Shown here: positions 16,948 to 24,941 of the stretch, piece after piece
Layout of the letters: each line of letters begins with the position of its first letter
Position numbering within the stretch: the first letter of the stretch is position 1
Origin: an uncultured Rhodopila sp.
GTDB taxonomy: Bacteria; Pseudomonadota; Alphaproteobacteria; Acetobacterales; Acetobacteraceae
Assembly (NCBI RefSeq): GCF_903915725.1
Contig: NZ_CAIWTY010000092.1
Span: forward strand, 1-64,000
Reading direction: 5' to 3'
Length of the DNA: 64,000 nucleotides
Position numbers and translations under genes: made by a program
The notes under the pieces: model-generated
What the model was told of the DNA's origin: nothing
Databases searched by the model: none
What the model saw: only the letters and a program-made list of their open reading frames with translations

Positions 16948-19068
16948 TCACGGACGCGGCGTCAGGCTCGCCAGTTGTTTTTCAGCCGTTGCCAGCCACG
17001 CCGCCTGCTTGTCGGTCAGTTTTGTCCGCGAAGCAGTCTCATGCAGGGAGGCAACAATAAGCCTCCAGCGGCGCAGCGCATCGTCATCATGGATCGCGAG
17101 CCGCCAATTCGTCAGCAGCGCATCCTGCCGCCACGCCGTATTCGCCGGATCGGACTGGATCAGATGTTCCAGGATCGGCAAGGCATCGCGATACGATTGC
17201 AGGCCGCGAAGGTCGCCGCGACTTAACAAGGCATCGCCAATGCCGTTCAGGATAACCGCCAGATCATGCTGCCAACCCGGATTATCCGGCTCGGCCTGTG
17301 CCAGTCTTTCCGTGATACGTTTGGCATCGTTGAGAAAATCCAGACCCGCCGGCATCTCGCCCTGGGCCGCCAGGGCGGTGCCGAAATTCTCGTAGGCATC
17401 GCGCAGCTCGCTTTGCCGCCCCGCATCAACGGGTTCGGCCGCGGCCAAGGCTTCGGCACGCGACAGGCCCGCCCGGAAAGCATTCGCCGCCTCCGCCCGG
17501 TCCCCCCGCGCATAGAGGGTCGTCCCGACCGTTTCGTACGCCAGGTAAAGGTCATGCTGCCAAACCGCATTGCCCGGCTCCGCCTTTGAGAGGTGGTCGA
17601 AGATGGCCAGCGCATCGCGATCCGATTTCAGCGCATCGATGCCTTCGCCTCTGGCGGCATGGACCGCGCCGACTTTGACCAGCGAAGCCGCCAGGTCGTG
17701 CAGCAATAGCGGATTGTTCCGGTCCGCCTGAACAAGCCGATCGGCAATCGACAAGGCTGCGTTGTAGGACTCCAGCGCGCCTGCCGAATCCTCCCCGGCG
17801 AGCAACGCGTCTCCGGCCTTTATCAGCGACCCGGCAAGGTCGCGCTGACGCTGGATGTCGGCGGGGGCGGATCGAGCAAGCTGCTCCCTGATCGCCGTGG
17901 CGGTGCGGTAGGACATCAACGCTTCCGCCTTTCCGCCCGCCGCCAGCCTGGCATCCCCGGACTTTTCATGACACAGCGCGAGCTGCATCTGCCACCTGAC
18001 ATCATTCCGCTGAGACGTGGCCAGACGAACGGCGATTTCCAGGGCATCGTCGTAGACAGCCAATGCCCCGGCCGGATCTTTCCGGGCGGCCAGTACATCG
18101 CCAACCTTTGTCAACAGGATCGCGACGGTGGCTTCGCGCTCGGGGTTGCCTGGATCGGATCGGGCCAGAACCTTGGCGATCACCAGGCCTTCGCGGTAGG
18201 CCTTCAATGCTTCGGCCAGGTCGCCCTGAGCACCAAGCACGTTGCCGCCCTGCTGGTATGCGACCGATAGCGCGCGTTGCCACTCCGCATCGTCCGGGTT
18301 CGATTGCCGCTGTTGCTCGCCGATTGCCAGGGCATCCAGGTAGAATTTCTGAGCTTCGGGGAATTCGCCACGCTGCTCGCGGATATCGCCGAGGCCAAGC
18401 CCTGCCCTGAACCGGTTCCAAGGCTGCCCTTCGCCGGTGAGCAGCAGGAGGACGCGGCGAAAACGCCTCTCGGCCTCGCCCGATTGGCCCTGCTGCAACA
18501 TGATCCAGCCGCCGCCAAGCAGGCCCTCGATGTCATCCGGATCAATCTCGACCGCATGCGCGTCGGCGGCGAGGGCTTGTTGCGGTGTGGGCGCGATCAC
18601 GCCCAGGATGTGCAAGGCCATAATGGCGTCGCTGCGATCCTGTCGCGCGCCGGTTGCGCTGTCCTCGCCGACGGCGTGCAACAGCCGGATCGCCGCATCG
18701 AACTTGCCGTTCCGCAGCAGCCCGAAAGCCATCGGCAACCGTTCGTCGCCGGCGACAGCCTCGGCGGCCTTTGTCGTTCCAGGTGCGGGCCGCATCCACA
18801 GCCTGGCGGCGAACTGCCGTTGTACACCGGCTATCGCCGTGAGGAAGGCCGCGGAATCGGGCTGGTCCGCGAGCCGGACGATGCTTTTCAGGCGTACGGG
18901 GGCTGGCGTATCGGTCTGCGGCGTCCGATCGCCGGTCGTGAAGCGCATATAGAACCATGCCAACGCGCCGGCTGTCGCGATCGCCAAAATAATCCCGAGA
19001 GCCATCCGGTAACGTACTCGCATCAAGTGCGACGTCGTGATCACGGCACGGCCGATCGGCGACGCCAT
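16948..19068 (-). CDS. Membrane-anchored TPR-repeat protein
   Basis: 706 residues. An N-terminal hydrophobic helix (about 22-42, MALGIILAIATAGALAWFY) probably anchors it in the inner membrane. The rest is a long row of roughly 48-residue helical repeats with the pattern DLAGSLIKAGDALLAGEDSAGALESY, close to TPR motifs. It has no enzymatic domain. Such proteins scaffold protein complexes. The start is uncertain: M1 overlaps a weak GGAA and another ATG lies 45 bases on. No obvious operon partner; the previous gene ends 76 bases away. Confidence 0.7.
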   Translation of the reverse strand: MASPIGRAVITTSHLMRVRYRMALGIILAIATAGALAWFYMRFTTGDRTPQTDTPAPVRLKSIVRLADQPDSAAFLTAIAGVQRQFAARLWMRPAPGTTKAAEAVAGDERLPMAFGLLRNGKFDAAIRLLHAVGEDSATGARQDRSDAIMALHILGVIAPTPQQALAADAHAVEIDPDDIEGLLGGGWIMLQQGQSGEAERRFRRVLLLLTGEGQPWNRFRAGLGLGDIREQRGEFPEAQKFYLDALAIGEQQRQSNPDDAEWQRALSVAYQQGGNVLGAQGDLAEALKAYREGLVIAKVLARSDPGNPEREATVAILLTKVGDVLAARKDPAGALAVYDDALEIAVRLATSQRNDVRWQMQLALCHEKSGDARLAAGGKAEALMSYRTATAIREQLARSAPADIQRQRDLAGSLIKAGDALLAGEDSAGALESYNAALSIADRLVQADRNNPLLLHDLAASLVKVGAVHAARGEGIDALKSDRDALAIFDHLSKAEPGNAVWQHDLYLAYETVGTTLYARGDRAEAANAFRAGLSRAEALAAAEPVDAGRQSELRDAYENFGTALAAQGEMPAGLDFLNDAKRITERLAQAEPDNPGWQHDLAVILNGIGDALLSRGDLRGLQSYRDALPILEHLIQSDPANTAWRQDALLTNWRLAIHDDDALRRWRLIVASLHETASRTKLTDKQAAWLATAEKQLASLTPRP

Positions 19069-19172
19069 TTCCGGCGGCAGGCTGCGAAAAGGGACGGCGA
19101 TTTCATACGAGACACGTTATAACCTTGACTGGTCACCGGTTCCAATAGCTGCGCGCTCCCGCAAATCTTAGG

Positions 19173-19256
19173 CTTCCCAGCGGGGCTTCCCAGCGGGGCT
19201 TCCCAGCGGGGCTTCCCAGCGGGGCTTCCCAGCGGGGCTTCCCAGCGGGGCTTCCC
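19173..19256. repeat. 13-bp minisatellite
   Basis: Six exact units of cttcccagcgggg and a truncated seventh in the gap between the TPR gene and the hypothetical gene at 19333. Period 13 is not a multiple of three, so it is unlikely to be coding. Confidence 0.9.
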
Positions 19257-19332
19257 GAGGTGCTTCCGTCGAAAAAGCTTGAAAGTTTCGCGGCTACCCG
19301 GTAAGAACAAAGAACGAACAAACGGAACCGCG

Positions 19333-19683
19333 ATGACCGACCATCCGCTCAACACCTCAACGGACCCGAACCGTGTCTCCATTCGCGCCGTGCTTGCACA
19401 AGACCGCGAAGACGTGACGCAGGCCCTGGCGCTGGCCGGGATCGCCGATCCCGTCGCCATCCCCGTGCAAGCCGGTGTGGCGGGAGGCTTTCTCGGCGAC
19501 GGCATCACGCCGAATCTGATCGGCATTCTCGAACCCGATGACGCGGATGATGACGGTCGAGAAGGCGCCCCCGAAATGGCGCTGGCGCCTGCCGAAGCCC
19601 GGCCCGCGCAGTCGGAGACCGTCATGCCGGCGCCGGAGCACGGCATGCAGGCGCTCGCTCCGGTGCGCAAACGCCGGCCATAG
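19333..19683 (+). CDS. Hypothetical protein, 116 aa
   Basis: Begins ATGACCGACCATCCG after a weak cggaac. Residues 15-60 are helical and mildly hydrophobic (VLAQDREDVTQALALAGI), followed by acidic and Ala/Pro-rich low-complexity sequence and a basic end (VRKRRP). No domain or membrane segment is recognised. The frame continues 54 bases upstream to another ATG inside the repeat-adjacent DNA. It is read away from the TPR gene. Confidence 0.4.
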   Translation: MTDHPLNTSTDPNRVSIRAVLAQDREDVTQALALAGIADPVAIPVQAGVAGGFLGDGITPNLIGILEPDDADDDGREGAPEMALAPAEARPAQSETVMPAPEHGMQALAPVRKRRP

Positions 19684-19725
19684 CCGCACGCACACAGGGC
19701 CGGCAGCGGGGCCGGCCTGCACGGG

Positions 19726-20130
19726 TTAAGACAGTTGCAACACCATCAACAGCTTAAGGTCGGAGGTTGGAACAAAATTCCGGGCGGGTTCGGAACGTTC
19801 CCCCGCCGGCCATTCGATCATGCCGGCTGACGGATTTCCGTCCGCTCCGATGATCGCCATTCCGACCGGTGTGTCGATGGGCACCTCCGGCACCGGGAAC
19901 GCGACGCGAAGGATCACAGGCGCCGTGCCATCGTGCCGCATCTCGTAGCGGACCTGTATCCAGCCCGGCGAAAGGGTCAACTCCTCCCACTGCATGGCGA
20001 TCACATCCGTCTTGACCATGACCAGGCTGCCGGCGGCGAGTTCCGATGCGGAGTCATTGGCAAAGCAGGACGAGGAAAATGTGGCGACGGCGGCGGCGAT
20101 ACAGAGTGCCAGCGAAAAAATTGTGCACAT
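19726..20130 (-). CDS. Truncated DUF4424-like exported protein
   Basis: 134 residues from the ATG at 20130. A clear signal peptide (CTIFSLALCIAAAVATFSSS then CFA-ND) is followed by NDSASELAAGSLVMVKTD and ISP-like segment TLSPGWIQVRYEMRHDG, then VAFPVPEV. That order matches the start of DUF4424 proteins as I know them (NDSSAEL..GGLV, VRYRF, AFPLP). The family usually has more than 300 residues, and this one stops after about 110 mature residues. It may be a decayed gene or a short variant. Downstream of nusB on the same strand. Confidence 0.6.
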   Translation of the reverse strand: MCTIFSLALCIAAAVATFSSSCFANDSASELAAGSLVMVKTDVIAMQWEELTLSPGWIQVRYEMRHDGTAPVILRVAFPVPEVPIDTPVGMAIIGADGNPSAGMIEWPAGERSEPARNFVPTSDLKLLMVLQLS

Positions 20131-20146
20131 GTCCGTATCCCGTCCC

Positions 20147-20219
20147 CGCCGACTCTTAACTTCGTGGCCAGGCTTATCGTCACGGCAAGACGGGCCATAA
20201 CGCCCGGGACGAGTCGGCG
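20147..20219. repeat. 73-bp imperfect inverted repeat between nusB and the DUF4424-like gene
   Basis: cgccgactc at the left end pairs with gagtcggcg at the right end, with further weak pairing inside (cgtggcca / ggccat). It starts right after the nusB stop codon and ends before the next gene's start. It could act as a transcript end or an mRNA stabiliser. Confidence 0.4.
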
Positions 20220-20696
20220 CTAGAACTCCTCCGTCCGCACCCCCCGCGCGACCCTGTCGAGCACCGCATTCGCCAGCCCCGGTTCCGGACCGGAAAAGAA
20301 CCCGCGCGCGATGTCCAGATATTCGTTGATCACCACCTTCGCCGGTGGTCCTTCCGTCATCGTCAGTTCCGCCACGCCGGCCCGGATCAGCGCCCGCAGC
20401 ACCGGATCGAGCCGGGCCAACGGCCAATCGTCCGGAAGCGCATCGGACACCAGCGGATCGATGGCGTCCTGCCGACGCACCGCCTCACGCACCACGCGGG
20501 CGAACAGCGGCACTTCGGCATCCGGGATGCGTCCGTCCTCGAACCCGTCCTGGCCGGCGAGGTCGCCCAACCGGTGCTTGACGAACTGGTCGATCACCGT
20601 TTCCGGGTTGTCGCCGGCCTGCTCGGCCTGGAACAATGCCTGCACGGCAGCAACCCGCGACGCGGTACGCGTCCGGGTTTTCGGAGGACGAGCCAT
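20220..20696 (-). CDS. nusB: Transcription antitermination factor NusB
   Basis: 158 residues. NusB joins NusE and boxA RNA to help RNA polymerase read through rRNA operons. The start MARPPKTRTRTASRVAAVQALFQ shows the conserved R-A-AVQALFQ opening, and the middle contains RLDPVLRALIRAGVAELTM and KVVINEYLDIARGF, both core motifs. It overlaps ribH by one base (TGATG-style junction). nusB after ribH is the common order in alphaproteobacteria. It reads from the riboflavin operon. Confidence 0.96.
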   Translation of the reverse strand: MARPPKTRTRTASRVAAVQALFQAEQAGDNPETVIDQFVKHRLGDLAGQDGFEDGRIPDAEVPLFARVVREAVRRQDAIDPLVSDALPDDWPLARLDPVLRALIRAGVAELTMTEGPPAKVVINEYLDIARGFFSGPEPGLANAVLDRVARGVRTEEF

Positions 20697-21178
20697 CAGG
20701 CGGCGCCGAGCCGGCGGGCGATGTTGATTTGCAGCAGCGCGGCGGCGGCCGCCTCGGCCCCTTTGTTGTGGCCGTCCTGTCCCGATCGCGCCTCCGCCTG
20801 AGCGACGGTGTCGCAGGTCAGCAACCCGGTGCCGAGGCAGATGCCGAATTGCAGCGCGACGCCTAAGATCCCGTCCATCGATGCCCGGCAGATGAAGTCG
20901 TAATGGTCGGTTTCGCCCTTGACGATGCAGCCCAGCGCCACGAACCCATCGAACCGGCGGGAGCCGCGCAACGCGATGCGGATCGCCTGCGCCAGTTCAT
21001 AAGCGCCGGCAACGTCCACCACCTCCGACGTCGCGCCCGCTTCGCCCAGAATCCGTTGCGCACCAATGGTCAGCCCTTCGACCACGGCGCGGTAATAGGG
21101 CGCGCGCACGATCAGCAGATGCGGCGACGGCCCCTCCACCCGCGGCGCTGCGGGCAGTTCGGCGTCCTGCGTACTCAT
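20696..21178 (-). CDS. ribH: 6,7-dimethyl-8-ribityllumazine synthase
   Basis: 160 residues. It joins the ribityl-uracil intermediate with 3,4-dihydroxy-2-butanone-4-phosphate to form lumazine, the penultimate step of riboflavin synthesis. Motifs seen are VDVAGAYELAQAIRIAL (substrate pocket), GFVALGCIVKGETDHYDFIC with the catalytic His, and GLLTCDTVAQAEAR. Its start overlaps the ribBA stop by four bases (ATGA). Length is usual. Confidence 0.97.
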   Translation of the reverse strand: MSTQDAELPAAPRVEGPSPHLLIVRAPYYRAVVEGLTIGAQRILGEAGATSEVVDVAGAYELAQAIRIALRGSRRFDGFVALGCIVKGETDHYDFICRASMDGILGVALQFGICLGTGLLTCDTVAQAEARSGQDGHNKGAEAAAAALLQINIARRLGAA

Positions 21179-22329
21179 CCTTGATAATCCGTTCCTACAA
21201 TATTCGGGATCGGCCGCTGCTCGACGATATTCAAGCCATAGCCTTCAAGTCCGATCACCGTGCGGCGGCGGTTGGTGAGAAGGACCATGTTCTTGACCCC
21301 CAGGTCCAGCAGGATCTGCGCGCCGATGCCATAATCCCGTAGCTCCCGCGTCGGCCCTGGCGCAGCCGAACCGAGCATGCGGACGCGCTCGGCCAGCGCC
21401 GTCGGCCGGTGCTCGCGGATCAGCACGACGATCCCGCGCCCGGCCTTGGCGATCATGTGCATCGCATTGTGCACGGCGATCCAGTGCGGCGAGCCGGTCA
21501 TGTCGTCCAGCAGATCCACCGCGTGCATGCGCACCATGATCGGCTCGACACCGCTGACATCGCCTTTGATCAGTGCCAGGTGCTCCTGGTATTCAACGGT
21601 ATTGGCGTAGACCACCGCACGCCAGTCGCCGCCGGCGGGATGCTGGTATGCCCCTTCCTCGACCCGCCGCACCAGCCGCTCCGTCAGCCGCCGGTGCGCG
21701 ATCAGATCGGCGATCGTGCCAAGCTTCAGGTTGTGGTGCTGCGCGAAGGTCACGAGGTCCGGCAGCCGCGCCATCGTGCCGTCGTCGTTCATGATCTCGC
21801 AGATCACCGCCGCCGGGGTCAGGCCAGCCTTGCGGGCGATATCCACTGACGCCTCGGTATGCCCGGCCCGCACCAGCGTGCCGCCTTCGCGCGCCATCAG
21901 CGGAAAGACATGCCCCGGCGTGGTGATATCGTCGCGCGTGCTGTCGGAATTGATCGCCACCGCGACCGTCCTCGCCCGGTCCGCGGCGGAGATGCCGGTC
22001 GTGACGCCCTCACGGGCCTCGATCGACACGGTGAACGCGGTCTGGTGGCGCGTGCCGTTCTGCTGGCTCATCAGCGGCAGCCCGAGTTTCTCGACGCGCT
22101 TGCGGGTCAGCGCCAGGCAGATCAGCCCGCGCGCATGCCGGGCCATGAAGTTGATCGCGTCCGGCGTGGCGAACTGCGCGGGGACGACAAGATCGCCCTC
22201 GTTTTCACGGTCCTCGTCATCGACCAGGATGAACATCCGGCCGTTGCGAGCTTCCTCGATGATCTCATCGGCCGACGAAATGTATTGCGACCATTCGCCG
22301 CTGACGAACTTGTCGTGCAGGTTTTCCAT
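21175..22329 (-). CDS. ribBA: RibBA-type protein: DHBP synthase with degenerate GTP cyclohydrolase II domain
   Basis: 384 residues. Residues about 1-215 are 3,4-dihydroxy-2-butanone-4-phosphate synthase: LVDDEDRENEGDLV near 35-48 and GHVFPLMAREGGTLVRAGHTEASVDI hold its catalytic acids, and the domain looks intact. Residues about 220-384 have the GTP cyclohydrolase II fold (VRMHAVDL, HNAMHMIAKAGRGIVVLIRE). The three zinc cysteines of active GCHII (C-x10-C-x-C) are missing: the segment reads MHAVDLLDDMTGSPHWIAVHNA. The second domain is therefore probably inactive for GTP opening, so a separate ribA is expected elsewhere. Start ATG overlaps ribE's stop by one base. Confidence 0.92.
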   Translation of the reverse strand: MENLHDKFVSGEWSQYISSADEIIEEARNGRMFILVDDEDRENEGDLVVPAQFATPDAINFMARHARGLICLALTRKRVEKLGLPLMSQQNGTRHQTAFTVSIEAREGVTTGISAADRARTVAVAINSDSTRDDITTPGHVFPLMAREGGTLVRAGHTEASVDIARKAGLTPAAVICEIMNDDGTMARLPDLVTFAQHHNLKLGTIADLIAHRRLTERLVRRVEEGAYQHPAGGDWRAVVYANTVEYQEHLALIKGDVSGVEPIMVRMHAVDLLDDMTGSPHWIAVHNAMHMIAKAGRGIVVLIREHRPTALAERVRMLGSAAPGPTRELRDYGIGAQILLDLGVKNMVLLTNRRRTVIGLEGYGLNIVEQRPIPNIVGTDYQG

Positions 22330-22934
22330 CAGGCGGTCTCCGCCAGCCGGGCGACGTAGCGCGCGAGCGTGTCGATCTCGATATTGACCGGATCGCCCGG
22401 CTTCAAGGTGCCGAAGCCGGTGACCGAGGCGGTATGCGGGATGATGTTCACCCCGAAGGTATCGCCCGCGACTTCGTTCACCGTCAACGACACGCCGTCG
22501 ATCGCAACGCTGCCCTTCACGGCGATGAAGCGCGACAGCGCGGCCGGAACGCGAAAAACCCAGCGCGTCGAGGCGTTTTCCGGCGTCGCCGAAACCGCCT
22601 GTCCGACGCCATCGACATGACCCGAAACAAGATGGCCGCCAAGCTCGTCGCCCAGCCGCAGCGACCGCTCCAGGTTCACCCGCGATCCGATGTCCCATGA
22701 CCCCAACTTGGTGTGGGCCAGCGTCTCGGCCGACGCATCGACGGCGAACCAGTCGGCGCCGAGATCCACGACCGTCAGGCAGCAGCCCGAACAGGCGATG
22801 GAGGCGCCGAGGCCGACAGGCGGTTCGGCGATAAACGCCACCGGGGTGTCGATCAGAAGCCGCATGTCCTTGCCGGCTCCAATGGGTTCGATCGCGCGGA
22901 CGGTGCCAAGCGCGCTTATGATGCCGGTAAACAT
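22329..22934 (-). CDS. ribE: Riboflavin synthase, alpha chain type
   Basis: 201 residues from MFTGIIS. It dismutates two lumazine molecules to riboflavin and the ribityl-uracil. It has two Lum_binding halves with the paired SGCCLTVVDLGADWFAVDAS / GVSLTVNEVAGDTFGVNII repeats. The start is fixed by the universal MFTGII. The gene overlaps ribD by 19 bases and ribBA by one, so translation is likely coupled. Confidence 0.97.
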   Translation of the reverse strand: MFTGIISALGTVRAIEPIGAGKDMRLLIDTPVAFIAEPPVGLGASIACSGCCLTVVDLGADWFAVDASAETLAHTKLGSWDIGSRVNLERSLRLGDELGGHLVSGHVDGVGQAVSATPENASTRWVFRVPAALSRFIAVKGSVAIDGVSLTVNEVAGDTFGVNIIPHTASVTGFGTLKPGDPVNIEIDTLARYVARLAETA

Positions 22935-24031
22935 GGGGATTGCCTCGAATACTCGCTTAACATGTCGTTTTCGATGGAAGTGACGCAATGCCGCCGGAAG
23001 CGCGGCATGCGGTCAAGTGTCTCGATACCGAACGCCTGCACCGCTGGCCAGCCATCGCCGCCCATGATCGCCGGGGCATGGAACCACGCGATGCGGTCCA
23101 CCAGATCGGCCCGCAGCAGCGCGGCGGCAAGCTGGCCCCCGCCTTCCACCAGCACGCGGGTCAGCCCCGCGGCGCCGAGCGCCTGAAACGCGGCGGTCAG
23201 GTCGACGCCGGCCGAGGCCCCCGGGACGTCGATCAACGTGGCGCCGAGGTCGCTGAACGCCGTCCGCCGCGCCGGATCGGTGCCCTCGCGCACCAGGAAC
23301 CACACCGGGATGTCGGCGGCGGTGCCGGCGAGCCGGGAGGTCAGCGGCGTGCGCAGGTGGCTGTCGGCGACGATGCGGACGACCGGCGTCGGGCGAAAGC
23401 CGGGGATGCGGCAAGTCAGGTCGGGATTGTCGGCCAGGATCGTGCCAACGCCGACCATGACGGCGTCGTGGCGCCCGCGCAGGGCGTGGGCGAGGCGGCG
23501 TGCCGGCGTGCCGGTGATCCACTGGCTCTCGCCGGCGCGTGTCGCGATGCGGCCGTCAAGGGTGGAGGCCAGCTTTAGCGTCACCATCGGGCGGCCGAGC
23601 GTGACGCGCGTCGAGAAGCCGAGCAGGAGCTCGTTGGCCTCGGCTTCCAGCAGGCCGGTTTCGACGGCGATTCCGGCACCGCGCAGTTTCTCCAGTCCCA
23701 GGCCGTCCACGCGCGGGTCGGGATCGCCGGTCGCGATGACGATTCGGGCAATGCCGGCGGCGATCAGCGCGTCGGTGCACGGCGGGGAGCGGCCCCAGTG
23801 GCAGCAGGGTTCCAACGTGACATAGGCGGTCGCACCTTTGGCGAGGTCCCCCGCTACGGCCAGCGCGACGGGTTCCGCGTGCGGCCGGCCGCCGGGGGCG
23901 GTGTTGCCGCGGCCGACGACCCGCCCGTCACGGACGAGAACGCAGCCGACGGAGGGGTTGGGCCAGGTCGTCCCCAGCCCGCGGCGGGCCAGCGCGAGAG
24001 CCGCCTGCATGTGGGGGAGATCGGCTTTCAT
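22916..24031 (-). CDS. ribD: Bifunctional riboflavin deaminase/reductase
   Basis: 371 residues starting MKADLPHM (24031), chosen over an upstream ATG because the GEA-like N-terminus begins there. The N-terminal deaminase has the zinc set: HAEPVAL and PCCHWGRSPPC, so it deaminates the pyrimidine. The C-terminal reductase shows TLKLASTLDGRIA and LVEGGGQLAAALLRADLVD. Length and domain order are normal for RibD. It is the first gene of ribD-ribE-ribBA-ribH-nusB; the 439 bases before it hold repeats and no visible riboswitch. Confidence 0.95.
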   Translation of the reverse strand: MKADLPHMQAALALARRGLGTTWPNPSVGCVLVRDGRVVGRGNTAPGGRPHAEPVALAVAGDLAKGATAYVTLEPCCHWGRSPPCTDALIAAGIARIVIATGDPDPRVDGLGLEKLRGAGIAVETGLLEAEANELLLGFSTRVTLGRPMVTLKLASTLDGRIATRAGESQWITGTPARRLAHALRGRHDAVMVGVGTILADNPDLTCRIPGFRPTPVVRIVADSHLRTPLTSRLAGTAADIPVWFLVREGTDPARRTAFSDLGATLIDVPGASAGVDLTAAFQALGAAGLTRVLVEGGGQLAAALLRADLVDRIAWFHAPAIMGGDGWPAVQAFGIETLDRMPRFRRHCVTSIENDMLSEYSRQSPCLPAS

Positions 24032-24079
24032 GCCATCCGTGCGGGGCGCGAACCGGGGGCGCCGGTGTCCGGACAAAGA

Positions 24080-24390
24080 CCGCGTTTCGACGCAGAGTTC
24101 GCAGAGCGGGGCGCAGAGTCCGCAGAGTAAGCGGCTTCACAAGCCGCGGCGTCTGCATCCGGCGATATCGGACCGCGCACAAATCGGCCCCTGCGCACGG
24201 TCGTACCATGCATCATGGCGGGCGCAAGCCCGCCATCCACGTCTCGGTTTCTACAAGAAAAGACCTGGCGGCCGAGTTTCGCCGGCATAACGGGGCGGCA
24301 ACGACAGAGCCTCGATCCCACCTCCGGTTGATCCACGACCATCTCTGCGCACTCTGCGCCCCGCTCTGCGAACTCTGCGTCGAAACGCGG
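24080..24390. repeat. 48-bp inverted repeat pair flanking 215 bases
   Basis: Left arm 24080-24127 (ccgcgtttcgacgcagagtt, continuing gcagagcgg...) and right arm 24343-24390 are near-perfect inverted copies with about one or two differences. The arms are made of repeated gcagag/ctctgcg blocks. They sit in the 439-base gap between nrdR and ribD. A single REP half (24211-24241) lies in the loop. I see no gene in this gap. Confidence 0.85.
24211..24241. repeat. REP-like palindrome, single half
   Basis: catcatggcgggcgcaagcc continuing to cgccatccacg: the left half of the doublet family with base changes in the stem, so a diverged copy. It lies in the loop between the two arms at 24080 and 24343. 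Confidence 0.7.
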
Positions 24391-24470
24391 AGGCAAACCC
24401 AAACGGCTACCCTGAAGCGGAGGCACGCCAAACCCGAAGGCCAGCCACCCCGTTGGGAAATGCCCCACCA

Positions 24471-24935
24471 TTATTCCTCAGGCGCCGCCGGAGCCAAACC
24501 GCCGACAAACTCCTCAAAATCCTTCGCCTCGCGGAAATTCCGGTACACGCTGGCGAACCGGACATACGCGACCTTGTCCAGTTCCTTCAGCGTGTCCATC
24601 ACCAGCTCCCCGATCTGCTTGCTGGGGATGTCGCTATCTCCCGAAGCCTCCAACTGCCGCACCACCGAATTGACGATCCGCTCGATACGCTCCTCCTGGA
24701 TCGGCCGCTTGCGCATCGAAATCCGGATCGAGCGCGCCAGCTTGTCGCGGTCGAACGGCACCCGCCGCCCATCGGCCTTCACCACGGTCAGTTCGCGCAA
24801 CTGCACCCGCTCGATCGTGGTGAATCGCTGGCCGCAATTGCCGCAAAAGCGGCGCCGCCGGATGGCGCCGTTATCCTCGGTCGGGCGGCTGTCCTTCACC
24901 TGGGTGTCGTCGAAACCGCAGAACGGGCAGCGCAT
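24471..24935 (-). CDS. nrdR: Transcriptional repressor NrdR
   Basis: 154 residues. NrdR binds NrdR-boxes and represses ribonucleotide reductase genes depending on ATP/dATP. The zinc ribbon is C3-x2-C6 and C31-x2-C34 ([16 protein letters not shown]), followed by an ATP-cone ([22 protein letters not shown]). Length is exact for the family. It lies 6 bases after glyA's stop codon on the same strand, so the two are co-transcribed, as is usual in alphaproteobacteria. The rpiB gene often found between them is absent. Confidence 0.97.
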   Translation of the reverse strand: MRCPFCGFDDTQVKDSRPTEDNGAIRRRRFCGNCGQRFTTIERVQLRELTVVKADGRRVPFDRDKLARSIRISMRKRPIQEERIERIVNSVVRQLEASGDSDIPSKQIGELVMDTLKELDKVAYVRFASVYRNFREAKDFEEFVGGLAPAAPEE

Positions 24936-24941
24936 GGCGGT

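Noticed and set aside
15210-17060. A 616-codon open frame on the plus strand over the MFS and oxidoreductase genes
   Set aside because: Antisense to two good genes, no domain visible.
24032-24130. Possible FMN riboswitch before ribD
   Set aside because: I looked for the conserved FMN-aptamer blocks ahead of ribD and ribBA and did not find them; the gap holds gcagag repeats.
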